NCBI RefSeq assembly: GCF_001183965.1
Contig: NZ_LFZV01000001.1
Location: 1,652,646 to 1,716,645 of the forward strand
DNA: 64,000 nt
Source of the DNA: Bacillus sp. FJAT-27916
GTDB taxonomy: Bacteria > Bacillota > Bacilli > Bacillales > Pradoshiaceae
Reading direction: 5' to 3'
The notes beneath the pieces were generated by a model. That model worked only from the letters and a program-made list of their open reading frames with translations. It was not told the DNA's origin and did no database searches. Positions 35,307 to 43,026 of this stretch are shown piece after piece (position 1 is the stretch's first letter; every line of letters starts with the position of its first letter). The translations under genes were made by a program, and so were the position numbers.

Positions 35307-35576
35307 ATGGAAAAATTAGAAGAATACATATGTACATTGTCTTCAAAGGGGTTCAAGCTTGGAGAAGAGGCAATTGGTTTTATCTATTTTGGAAAAGAGA
35401 TGACTTCGGCGCCAGATTGGATCGCCAATATTGCCATAGAATGCACACTGAAAGCGCAAAGACGCTTTGATGGCGGCTTCTATGTGTCATTGCTTGAAAC
35501 ATTAATGAATAATAAGGTTTCTTCAAGGAAGGAAGCCTATTACTTAATGAAGGAATATGGAATACAGGTCTCCTAA
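35307..35576 (+). CDS. DUF6123-like small protein
   Basis: An 89-residue helical cytoplasmic protein (KGFKLGEEAIGFIYFGKEMT, IECTLKAQRRFDGGFYVSLL). I believe it belongs to the DUF6123 family of Bacillus proteins, from memory of the pattern; function is unknown. The frame is open back to 35202, but AAGGAG (35286-35291) and AGGGG (35300-35304) both point downstream; spacing is not ideal for the ATG at 35307 (15 or 2 bases), so the start is uncertain. Confidence 0.65.
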   Translation: MEKLEEYICTLSSKGFKLGEEAIGFIYFGKEMTSAPDWIANIAIECTLKAQRRFDGGFYVSLLETLMNNKVSSRKEAYYLMKEYGIQVS

Positions 35577-35581
35577 ATATC

Positions 35582-35614
35582 ATGGCCCAGATTCATCCGT
35601 TGAATCTGGGCCAT
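35582..35614. terminator. hairpin between the convergent DUF6123-like gene and ypdQ
   Basis: ATGGCCCAGATTCA (35582-35595) pairs with TGAATCTGGGCCAT (35601-35614) around a 5-base loop. Very stable stem with only a weak U-tract. Confidence 0.7.
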
Positions 35615-35624
35615 TTCTTATGGG

Positions 35625-36020
35625 TTACTGGTCATTCTTACGGATAGCCTCACGAGAGAGCTGGTCAGCTGTCTTGTTTTGTGATTCAGGAATCCATTTA
35701 ATAAAAAACAGAGGAAACGCTGCGGTGAGTTGCAATGCTTCGGCGAGCAGGGAACGGTACGGCTCCTTTTTGACAAATTCCTTCTCAACCGCATCGGCGA
35801 CATGCTTGGAATCTGTGCGGACAGAGATGATATCGTCATAGCCCTTCTCCTGGCAAATGCGAAGGGCATGAATCAAGGCTAAATATTCTGCCTCGTGATT
35901 ATCCCGCGTACCAAGGGGAATAGAATAACGTTCCTGACCCTCACCGGTTTTAATGAAAATACCGGCCCCGCTCAGTCCGGGATTGCCTTTAGCGGCCCCG
36001 TCAATATATACTTCTATCAT
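35625..36020 (-). CDS. ypdQ: RNase HI-like protein (YpdQ)
   Basis: A 131-residue single-domain RNase H-fold protein. The four acidic active-site positions are all present: D7 (YIDGAAKGN), E43 (HEAEYLAL), D70 (VRTDSKHV) and D119 (NKTADQLSR), so it could be an active RNA/DNA hybrid nuclease, although B. subtilis YpdQ has been difficult to show active. AAGGATG precedes the ATG. It is divergent from a second RNase H-like gene (ypeP), with about 176 bp between. Confidence 0.9.
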   Translation of the reverse strand: MIEVYIDGAAKGNPGLSGAGIFIKTGEGQERYSIPLGTRDNHEAEYLALIHALRICQEKGYDDIISVRTDSKHVADAVEKEFVKKEPYRSLLAEALQLTAAFPLFFIKWIPESQNKTADQLSREAIRKNDQ

Positions 36021-36196
36021 GGTTAAAACATCCTTCTATTCAGCCAAATTAACGCTTTTAGATACAAATTACCTCAGTTGAAGGGAAAAGTCCATAGTTA
36101 TACTGGACCGTAAAAAAGGTTACGTTAAGTATGAGTAATGCTTTCGGGGCATATAAGAAGTTATACGGTGATCATTTCATTCGAAAGGAGACCCAA

Positions 36197-36862
36197 ATGA
36201 AGGTTACATTAAGATGGAATTATACGAAATCAAAGCTTCCCTCCGTCCTGTTTACTTCAGAGGAAATGGATAGTGAAACCGCCGTTCAGATTGCGGCAGA
36301 CCTAGAAAAAATCGGTCGGGCAAAGGAAATGATATTCATCGATGAGATTGGACAGGAGTGGACAAAGAAACAGTTCCTCAAGCTGACGGAGAAAACAAAG
36401 GAAGACCCGCATGAGCTTGTTGTCTATTTTGATGGAAGCCATGTGCCGGGAGAAACTTCAGCGGGCGCGGGTGTCGTCATATATTACAAACAAAACGGGA
36501 AAATCTTCCGTGCAAGGTATAATGAACGCTTTGATCAAATCGAGGATAATAATGAAGCCGAGTATTGTGCCCTATATGCAGCCTGTCTTAAAGTAGAGGA
36601 AATGGGAGCAAGGCATCAGCGCATTAGCCTAAAAGGCGATTCTCAGGTTGTGTTAAATCAGCTCTCAGGGGAATGGCCATGCTTTGATGAAGCATTGAAC
36701 AAGTGGCTTGACCGGATTGAGAATAAGCTGAGGGAACTTGGACTTGAATATGAGGTCGAGCCCGTTCAGCGGAAAGCCAATGAAGAAGCACATCGATTAG
36801 CTCAGCAGGCGCTTCAAGGTACCTCTATAAACAGTGTGCTTGAAGTGCCGGCAGGAGGATGA
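36197..36862 (+). CDS. ypeP: RNase H-like (reverse-transcriptase-like) protein YpeP
   Basis: A 221-residue protein: an N-terminal ~70-residue domain of unknown role, then an RNase H fold (about 75-210). Three of the four acidic positions are kept (VYFDGSH, NNEAEYCAL, LKGDSQVV); at the fourth, where YpdQ has ADQL, it has AHRL, that is His for Asp. AAAGGAG fits the ATG at 36197; the frame upstream to 36131 is not supported. ypeQ follows within 5 bp. Confidence 0.9.
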   Translation: MKVTLRWNYTKSKLPSVLFTSEEMDSETAVQIAADLEKIGRAKEMIFIDEIGQEWTKKQFLKLTEKTKEDPHELVVYFDGSHVPGETSAGAGVVIYYKQNGKIFRARYNERFDQIEDNNEAEYCALYAACLKVEEMGARHQRISLKGDSQVVLNQLSGEWPCFDEALNKWLDRIENKLRELGLEYEVEPVQRKANEEAHRLAQQALQGTSINSVLEVPAGG

Positions 36863-36866
36863 ACGA

Positions 36867-37061
36867 ATGAGGGAGAGAGGTCAAAAGAAACAGACGTTTC
36901 GGCAGGTTGATCATTTATTGAATACGTATTGCAATGGATGCTTTTTGCATAAGCAGCTCGTGTCGGATCATGGACGGAGACATGCCCACAGATTCTGCAT
37001 TACACAATGTACGGTCGGCGAGCAGCTGAAAATGATAGGCAGCCGATTGAATGAAGAGTAG
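36867..37061 (+). CDS. ypeQ: YpeQ, DUF2602 zinc-finger protein
   Basis: A 64-residue protein with Cys/His ligands C-N-G-C and a later H/C pair (RFCITQC), matching the Bacillus DUF2602 zinc-finger family. A GGAGGATG ribosome site lies at the end of ypeP, 4-6 bases before the ATG at 36867, so it is coupled to ypeP. Function is unknown. Confidence 0.82.
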   Translation: MRERGQKKQTFRQVDHLLNTYCNGCFLHKQLVSDHGRRHAHRFCITQCTVGEQLKMIGSRLNEE

Positions 37062-37065
37062 AAAG

Positions 37066-37101
37066 AAGAAAAGCCGCCATATGGAAGTATGGCGGCTGTT
37101 T
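37066..37101. terminator. terminator between ypeQ and cspD
   Basis: AGCCGCCATA (37072-37081) pairs with TATGGCGGCT (37088-37097), T-rich after and A-rich before; serves both convergent genes. Confidence 0.85.
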
Positions 37102-37114
37102 GCTTATTAAGTAG

Positions 37115-37318
37115 TTATTGAGCTTTTTGAACGTTCGCTGCTTGCGGTCCTCTTTCTCCATCGACGATTTCGAAAGTTACTTCTTCGCCTTCGTTCAAGG
37201 ATTTGTAGCCTTCGCCTTGGATAGCAGTGAAGTGTACGAATACATCGTCTCCGCCTTCAACCTCGATGAATCCAAAGCCTTTTTCGTTGTTAAACCATTT
37301 TACTTTACCAGTTTGCAT
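37115..37318 (-). CDS. cspD: Cold-shock protein (CspD/CspB type)
   Basis: A 67-residue single-stranded nucleic-acid-binding RNA chaperone. RNP1 is KGFGFIEV and RNP2 is VFVHFTAI, on the five-stranded OB barrel; [10 protein letters not shown] and GPQAANVQ are standard. TAGGAGGAAT gives a strong ribosome site before the ATG at 37318; the frame upstream belongs to the leader. The leader is about 80 bases from the mapped-by-eye promoter, typical of cold-shock genes. Confidence 0.97.
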   Translation of the reverse strand: MQTGKVKWFNNEKGFGFIEVEGGDDVFVHFTAIQGEGYKSLNEGEEVTFEIVDGERGPQAANVQKAQ

Positions 37319-37400
37319 CTTTTTATTCCTCCTAAAACTGTGGCCCATATGAGCCAATAACATATTATCAGAACCGCAATAGGGTGGTCATGACAATTAC

Positions 37401-37430
37401 AATATACAATATTTAAATAGATGGTGTCAA
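37401..37430 (-). promoter_or_regulatory. sigma-A promoter of cspD
   Basis: On the minus strand: TTGACA (37430-37425), an 18-base spacer, TATATT (37406-37401), giving a leader of about 80 bases before the cspD ATG. Confidence 0.7.
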
Positions 37431-37515
37431 AATGAATCGTGCGAATTAAGTGAATATTTAATTAGTGGGAAAAGCTGCTGATTCTTGATTGTCCTTATGC
37501 ATTGTTATGCAAACA

Positions 37516-38424
37516 TCAATTCCAATCATATGGTGTCGCCTGATAGACATAATAGTTCAGCCAGTTTGCAAACAAGAGGCTTGCATGACTCTTCCAAGTA
37601 TGTAATGGTTTTTCCTTCGGATTATTATTAGGGAAATAATTCTCTGGTATTGGCGCATCAGTTCCCTTTATCAAATCGCGTTCATATTCCTGGGCTAATG
37701 TGGACAGCTCATATTCAGGGTGCCCGGTAACCATAATTTGCTTCCCGTCTTTTGATGAGACGAGAAATAATCCCGCATGGTCGGATTCGGCCAGTACCAT
37801 CAGTTCCTCATGATGGCGGATTTCTTCAGCTTCTACATCTGTATATCGGGAATGGGGAGCGTAAAAGATATCATCAAACCCTCTGACCAGCTGTTCGTGC
37901 GGCTTAAGGACATGATGGCTGTAAATGCCTGTACATTTCTTTGATAATAATTGTTTAGAAATACCGAAATGATGATAGAGGGCGGCCTGAGCTCCCCAGC
38001 ATATATGCATCGTTGAGGTAACATGCTCCCTTGTCCAGTCCATGATATCTTTTAGTTCCTGCCAATAGTTCACTTCCTCGAATTCCATCTTTTCAACCGG
38101 TGCTCCAGTAATAATCATTCCATCAAACCGGTTGTTAGAAATTTCGTGGAATGTCTTATAGAACTGATTTAAATGAGAAGCTGATGTATGTTTACTCTCA
38201 TGTGTCCGCATCCTAAGAAAGGTAATATCCACCTGTAAGGGCGTATTTCCGAGGAGGCGGAGAAGCTGGGTTTCAGTTTTCTCCTTTTCCGGCATTAAGT
38301 TAAGGATTAAGATCTTGAGCGGGCGGATATCCTGGCTCATCGCTCGAATATCATCCATGATAAAAATATTTTCGTTCTCTAAGATTTTCTTCGCAGGAAG
38401 AAGCTTAGGAATGGTAATGGGCAT
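37516..38424 (-). CDS. metA: Homoserine O-acetyltransferase (MetA family)
   Basis: First committed step of methionine synthesis; class I glutamine amidotransferase-like fold, 302 residues. Catalytic C142 (HICWGAQA), H235 and E237 (GHPEYE) are present. Residue 111 is Glu ([12 protein letters not shown]); in this family Glu at 111 gives acetyl-CoA preference and Gly gives succinyl-CoA preference, so this should be an acetyltransferase. Matches B. subtilis MetA closely. I find no S-box (SAM riboswitch) in the 183 bp between it and the divergent fhs gene. Confidence 0.95.
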   Translation of the reverse strand: MPITIPKLLPAKKILENENIFIMDDIRAMSQDIRPLKILILNLMPEKEKTETQLLRLLGNTPLQVDITFLRMRTHESKHTSASHLNQFYKTFHEISNNRFDGMIITGAPVEKMEFEEVNYWQELKDIMDWTREHVTSTMHICWGAQAALYHHFGISKQLLSKKCTGIYSHHVLKPHEQLVRGFDDIFYAPHSRYTDVEAEEIRHHEELMVLAESDHAGLFLVSSKDGKQIMVTGHPEYELSTLAQEYERDLIKGTDAPIPENYFPNNNPKEKPLHTWKSHASLLFANWLNYYVYQATPYDWN

Positions 38425-38607
38425 GCTGGAAGCCTCCTTTTCACCTCGAATGGATTATCCGATGGAGTTATAATAATTGGAAAATTCAATCAATGGTTGC
38501 AATATTTACTATTGTATTCATATTTTTATTGGCTGGCAAATATAAAATGTGTGTCTCTGATATGATTTTTGTTAAACTAGAGGTGAGAAAGTAAGAGGGG
38601 GACTACC

Positions 38608-40296
38608 ATGAAATCGAACACAGTTGTCAAAACCGATATTGAAATTGCGATGGAAGCGGAATTGAAGCCGATTGCCGAAATTGCCGAGAAGCTGGGCATA
38701 ACGGAAGAAGAATGGGAACCTTATGGGAGATATAAGGCGAAAATCTCTTTGGATGTTCTGAAGAAGAAGGCTGACACAGCCGATGGGCGTTTGATTCTTG
38801 TTACTTCCATAAATCCGACAAAAGCAGGAGAAGGCAAATCAACCGTTACTGTCGGTCTAGGCGATGCCCTCTCGCAGCTTGGAAAGAAAGCGGTCATTGC
38901 CATGCGTGAACCATCTCTTGGTCCTGTAATGGGAGTTAAGGGGGGAGCAACAGGCGGAGGCTATGCGCAAGTGCTCCCAATGGATGAAATTAACCTCCAT
39001 TTCACAGGTGATATCCATGCCATTACAACGGCAAACAACGCTTTAGCGGCCTTCATCGATAACCACATCCATCAAGGAAATGACCTGAATATTGACCCGA
39101 GAAAGATTATTTGGAAGCGAGTGCTTGATATGAACGACCGTGCACTGCGCCAGATTGTCATCGGACTAGGTGGACCAAAACAAGGTGTACCGCGTGAAGA
39201 TGGTTTTGACATTACGGTTGCTTCAGAAATCATGGCAATCCTATGTCTGGCTAATGATCTAGAAGATTTAAAGCTAAGACTTGGAAAGATTATTATCGGA
39301 TATACATATGAAGATAAGCCAGTATCCGTGGCAGATTTAAAAGTAGAAGGTGCCTTAACCTTGCTTCTGAAGGAAGCTATAAAGCCGAATCTCGTGCAAA
39401 CGGCCGAGCATACGCCATCCATCATTCATGGAGGACCTTTCGCGAATATTGCTCATGGCTGCAATAGTGTCATCGCCACAAAAATGGCCTTGAAGCTGGG
39501 AGATTATTGTGTGACAGAGGCTGGTTTTGGTGCTGATCTCGGCGGAGAAAAATTCTTAAACATTAAAACGGCTGCAGGCGGATTAAAGCCGGATGCTGTC
39601 GTGATAGTTGCAACGATTAGAGCCTTGAAATTACATGGGGGTGTCCCGGCAGGAGATTTAAAAGATGAGAATCTGGCCGCTCTTGAAGAAGGTTTCTCCA
39701 ATTTAGTGAAGCATTGTGAAACAATCACGGCATTTGGACTGCCATTTGTCATTGCCCTAAATAAATTTTCCGGCGACACAGAGAATGAGGTTGCTTTATT
39801 CCAGCAATTATGCGAGAAATATCACTATACATGTTCATTAACTGAGGTGTGGGAAAAAGGTGGAGCCGGCGGTATAGACCTGGCAGAAAAGATTGAGGAA
39901 ATAATCGAAAAAGATACTTCCTCCTTTAAAAGGCTCTATAATAATGAAGACACAATCAGTGAAAAAATCAGTAAGATTGCCCAGATTGTCTATGGAGCAG
40001 ATCGAGTCGAATATTCCCCGGAAGCCCGGAAGCAGCTTCTGCAGTTTGAAGGTGAAGGCTGGGGCAAACTCCCGGTTTGTATGGCGAAAACCCAATACTC
40101 TCTTTCTGACGACCCAGCCAAAATTGGACGTCCGGAAGTCTTCACCATTAACATACGAAAATTAAAGCCTTCTATCGGAGCCGGATTTATCGTTGCCTTG
40201 ACCGGAGATGTCATGACGATGCCTGGTCTGCCGAAAAAACCTGCAGCCCTTCAAATGGATGTCGATGAAAGTGGTAATGCAGCTGGTCTTTTTTAA
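38608..40296 (+). CDS. fhs: Formate--tetrahydrofolate ligase
   Basis: ATP-dependent synthesis of 10-formyl-THF for purine and formyl-Met-tRNA synthesis. The 562-residue protein has the P-loop-like TKAGEGKST (about 71-79), [16 protein letters not shown] and [22 protein letters not shown] written here in two parts ([20 protein letters not shown]). Full length for the family. AAGAGGGGG precedes the ATG. B. subtilis lacks this gene; several other bacilli have it. Confidence 0.96.
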   Translation: MKSNTVVKTDIEIAMEAELKPIAEIAEKLGITEEEWEPYGRYKAKISLDVLKKKADTADGRLILVTSINPTKAGEGKSTVTVGLGDALSQLGKKAVIAMREPSLGPVMGVKGGATGGGYAQVLPMDEINLHFTGDIHAITTANNALAAFIDNHIHQGNDLNIDPRKIIWKRVLDMNDRALRQIVIGLGGPKQGVPREDGFDITVASEIMAILCLANDLEDLKLRLGKIIIGYTYEDKPVSVADLKVEGALTLLLKEAIKPNLVQTAEHTPSIIHGGPFANIAHGCNSVIATKMALKLGDYCVTEAGFGADLGGEKFLNIKTAAGGLKPDAVVIVATIRALKLHGGVPAGDLKDENLAALEEGFSNLVKHCETITAFGLPFVIALNKFSGDTENEVALFQQLCEKYHYTCSLTEVWEKGGAGGIDLAEKIEEIIEKDTSSFKRLYNNEDTISEKISKIAQIVYGADRVEYSPEARKQLLQFEGEGWGKLPVCMAKTQYSLSDDPAKIGRPEVFTINIRKLKPSIGAGFIVALTGDVMTMPGLPKKPAALQMDVDESGNAAGLF

Positions 40297-40312
40297 CAGA
40301 ACATAAAACTTC

Positions 40313-40339
40313 AATCAGCGGGGAGCTTCTCCGCTGATT
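40313..40339 (+). terminator. hairpin downstream of fhs
   Basis: AATCAGCGG (40313-40321) pairs with CCGCTGATT (40331-40339). There is no U-tract, so termination would be inefficient; the next gene starts 10 bases later. Confidence 0.4.
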
Positions 40340-40348
40340 CACGAACCG

Positions 40349-40954
40349 ATGATCATCCTTCTAAGCACCCTGCGTTACATTAAGTTTAGAGGCGCGATCT
40401 TACAGTTCGGTAAAGCGGGGAAAATCAGGGGTATTGGGAGTGATCGTTTGTTTGATCCAACGGTATTTGAGAACTTAAAGGTTGTGGCTGAAGGAGCCTT
40501 CTATGACTTGGATCTTGATGGAGAGTTAGCTGTTATAGACCGGCATGATCTCGTTGACCTTGCCCATATGTCTAGAAAATTTGAGATTATCGCCAGATTG
40601 AATGCAGACAAGGAAAAGGATGTGGAATGTACGTTTACTTTATCTGCCTCCATGTCTGCCTTTGCTGAAGAGAAGCTCATTGCCTTCACGAAAAGAAATC
40701 CCGGCTGTACGCTTAAATTCATGTTCCGTTTTATCAACCCTGAGCACCCGCTTAGGATCATACACATCCTGAAACAGACATGGGATAAGGGACATCAATA
40801 CCGGGTTTTGAAGCATATGCCAATTGGCCATAACCGCGATGAAACCTATGTGACGATTGAGATTGAACGGGAAAAACTGATTTATGAAGAAGATGTTTCC
40901 TTGCTGCAAACGTATGTACAGCAAATACAGCATATCTTAAGTGCAGGAATGTAA
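40349..40954 (+). CDS. hypothetical protein, unknown family
   Basis: A 201-residue soluble protein I do not recognise. It is rich in strand-like segments (FRGAILQFGKAGKIRG, LKFMFRFINPEHP, ETYVTIEIEREKL) and ends with a helix (LLQTYVQQIQHIL). No cysteine pair, signal peptide or membrane helix. The start codon lacks a good ribosome site (only GGGGAG in the upstream hairpin), so a later start is possible. It sits between fhs and the glutathione peroxidase gene. Confidence 0.65.
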   Translation: MIILLSTLRYIKFRGAILQFGKAGKIRGIGSDRLFDPTVFENLKVVAEGAFYDLDLDGELAVIDRHDLVDLAHMSRKFEIIARLNADKEKDVECTFTLSASMSAFAEEKLIAFTKRNPGCTLKFMFRFINPEHPLRIIHILKQTWDKGHQYRVLKHMPIGHNRDETYVTIEIEREKLIYEEDVSLLQTYVQQIQHILSAGM

Positions 40955-40992
40955 TAAAGAAACGGCAATTTTTACGAATGGAGAGGGTAATA

Positions 40993-41469
40993 ATGAACCT
41001 TTATGACTTACAGGCTAAATCCATATCAGGTCATGATATTTCGTTAAGCGAGTATCGGGGAAAGGTTATCCTAATCGTGAATACAGCAAGTAAATGTGGC
41101 TTTACCCCTCAATACAGGGAATTAGAGGATTTCTATCAGAAATATCGTGAGCAGGGCTTTGTCGTACTAGGCTTTCCATGTAATCAATTTATGGCACAGG
41201 AGCCTGGGGATGATATGGAAATTCAAGCCTTCTGCAAGACAAATTACGGTGTAACCTTCCAGATGTTCAGTAAAATTGATGTTAGAGGGGAACGTGCCCA
41301 TCCAATCTATAAATATTTGACGGAAAAAGCCCCTGGTGTAATGGGCTCAAAAGCAGTTAAATGGAATTTCACAAAATTTTTGATCGACCGTAACGGCGAT
41401 GTCATCAAACGCTTTGCTCCTTCTACGAAAATGTCAGAGGTCGAACACAGCATCAAGGAATTACTCTAA
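40993..41469 (+). CDS. bsaA: Glutathione peroxidase family thiol peroxidase (BsaA)
   Basis: A 158-residue non-selenium peroxidase; reduces hydroperoxides, probably with thioredoxin or bacillithiol-linked partners. The peroxidatic C35 lies in NTASKCGFTPQ; the second conserved motif is GFPCNQF (resolving Cys candidate) and the third is VKWNFTKFLID. GGAGAGGG precedes the ATG at 40993; the 15-base upstream extension contains that ribosome site. Position next to metA/ypgQ is as in B. subtilis. Confidence 0.95.
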   Translation: MNLYDLQAKSISGHDISLSEYRGKVILIVNTASKCGFTPQYRELEDFYQKYREQGFVVLGFPCNQFMAQEPGDDMEIQAFCKTNYGVTFQMFSKIDVRGERAHPIYKYLTEKAPGVMGSKAVKWNFTKFLIDRNGDVIKRFAPSTKMSEVEHSIKELL

Positions 41470-41471
41470 TG

Positions 41472-41497
41472 GAATCCCTCCCGCCTGGGAGGGATTC
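41472..41497 (+). terminator. hairpin after bsaA
   Basis: GAATCCCTCCC pairs with GGGAGGGATTC around a 4-base loop; strong stem but no U-run. Confidence 0.5.
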
Positions 41498-41556
41498 GTC
41501 ATATTAGGTAGAAGTAAGAATAAAATGTTGTAGTCTCATATAGTAGGAGGAAAAGC

Positions 41557-42399
41557 ATGAAAAAAGTAGCCTGGGTTACAGATAGTTCTGCTGTGCTGGA
41601 TGAAAGTTTGCGGGAAAATCCTCACGTGTATGTTCTGCCTGTTCACTTAATCATAAATGGGAAATCCTATTTGGATGGAGTTGATTTGACGACAGAGGAG
41701 CTAGTCCGTCATTTGGACAATGGAGAAGTACCCTCCTCCTCACAGCCATCTGTAGGGGACTTTAAAAAGTTATATGAGCGCCTTGCAAAGGAGGAGTATG
41801 ATCTCATTTTCTCCTTTCATGTGTCGAGTGAGCTCAGCGGTACTTATTCTACGAGCGTGCAGGCAGGAAAGATGGTGGGAATTCCTGTCTTCAGTGTGGA
41901 TTCAAGCTTTCTGTCCTATCCATTGACGCTTCTGCTCAAAAAAGCCATCAAGCTGTGGGACTTCTTCCAGGAGCCGGAGATTGTCATCCAGAGCATCCAT
42001 GCCATAAAATCAAAGCTGAAGGTATTTGTCTGGATTGGCTCCCTTCAGCAGCTGCATAAAAGCGGAAGATTATCAGCGAGCAAGTACTTCCTTGGGAGCT
42101 TGATGAAAATTAAGCCAATCGTAACAATTGAGAATGGAAAACTTGAAATCAAGACAAAGGTACGTACGTGGAAACAGGCGACAGAGAAAATAAACAGCTA
42201 CCTAAAGGAATCCATGGCATCAGGCAAAATTGAAGAGGTCTTTATGCTATACGGTCGTGATGAAAGGCAAACCCTCGAATGGAAAGAGATGATACAAGCG
42301 GAAGGGCTGGATGCTTCCCTGAGTGCTAACCCGCTTGGGACAGCACTAGCCCTCCATGCAGGTACAGGCACGGTTGGGATTGGCTGGCTGGAAAAATAA
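41557..42399 (+). CDS. DegV family fatty-acid-binding protein
   Basis: FakB-like carrier (280 residues) that presents fatty acids to the kinase FakA. Family signatures: WVTDSSAVLDE at the N-terminus, SSSQPSVGDF (about 65), HVSSELSGTY (about 88) and HAGTGTVGIGW at the C-terminus. AGTAGGAGG precedes the ATG. About 15 bp separate it from ypgQ, so they likely form a transcription unit with the ABC-F gene. Confidence 0.94.
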   Translation: MKKVAWVTDSSAVLDESLRENPHVYVLPVHLIINGKSYLDGVDLTTEELVRHLDNGEVPSSSQPSVGDFKKLYERLAKEEYDLIFSFHVSSELSGTYSTSVQAGKMVGIPVFSVDSSFLSYPLTLLLKKAIKLWDFFQEPEIVIQSIHAIKSKLKVFVWIGSLQQLHKSGRLSASKYFLGSLMKIKPIVTIENGKLEIKTKVRTWKQATEKINSYLKESMASGKIEEVFMLYGRDERQTLEWKEMIQAEGLDASLSANPLGTALALHAGTGTVGIGWLEK

Positions 42400-42414
42400 A
42401 AGGGGAATGATGGA

Positions 42415-43026
42415 TTGGAACAGCTAATAAAAGAAGCGGAGATCTTTGTGAGGGAGCGATTTAAAGAGGACGTCACAGGACATGACTGGCTCCATATGGA
42501 AAGAGTCCGTCGACATTCTCGCAAGATTTGGGAAAAGGAACGAATGGGCAACCCGCTATACATGGATTTGGTTGCTCTTCTCCATGATGTGGATGATGAC
42601 AAGCTGGCATTAACCGCGAATGATTTAACGCTTAAGGACTGGCTAATAATGAATAAGGTCCCGTCTGACATGGTGGAGAAGATCCTGACCGATACGGCTA
42701 ATATCTCCTTTCGAAAGGGAAATCGTTCCTTGCTCTCACCAGAAGCATTGATCGTTCAGGATGCTGACCGGCTCGATGCCATCGGGGCTATCGGAATCGC
42801 GCGAGCATTCGCTTACGGCTCGAAAAGCGGCCAGCTCATTTGCAGGCAGGGAGAATGGAAGGAAGATAGAAAGAAGAAAAGCGGTAGTACGGTTGCTCAT
42901 TTTTATGATAAATTACTAGTGATCAAAGACCTTATGAATACTGATACAGGCAGAGAAATGGCTGAAGAAAGGCATGCTTTTATGCAGTCTTATCTTTGCC
43001 AGTTTGAAAAGGAATGGAAAGAATGA
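42415..43026 (+). CDS. ypgQ: HD-domain nucleotide phosphohydrolase YpgQ
   Basis: A 203-residue HD-superfamily metal-dependent hydrolase. The metal ligands are seen in HDWLHMERVRRH, LLHDVDDD and QDADRLDAIG. B. subtilis YpgQ hydrolyses (d)NTPs to pyrophosphate with Mn, suggesting a pool-cleaning role; the substrate here is inferred from homology. It uses a TTG start at 42415 (AAAGGGGAA upstream) and ends in an ATGA overlap with the ABC-F gene. Confidence 0.92.
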   Translation: MEQLIKEAEIFVRERFKEDVTGHDWLHMERVRRHSRKIWEKERMGNPLYMDLVALLHDVDDDKLALTANDLTLKDWLIMNKVPSDMVEKILTDTANISFRKGNRSLLSPEALIVQDADRLDAIGAIGIARAFAYGSKSGQLICRQGEWKEDRKKKSGSTVAHFYDKLLVIKDLMNTDTGREMAEERHAFMQSYLCQFEKEWKE

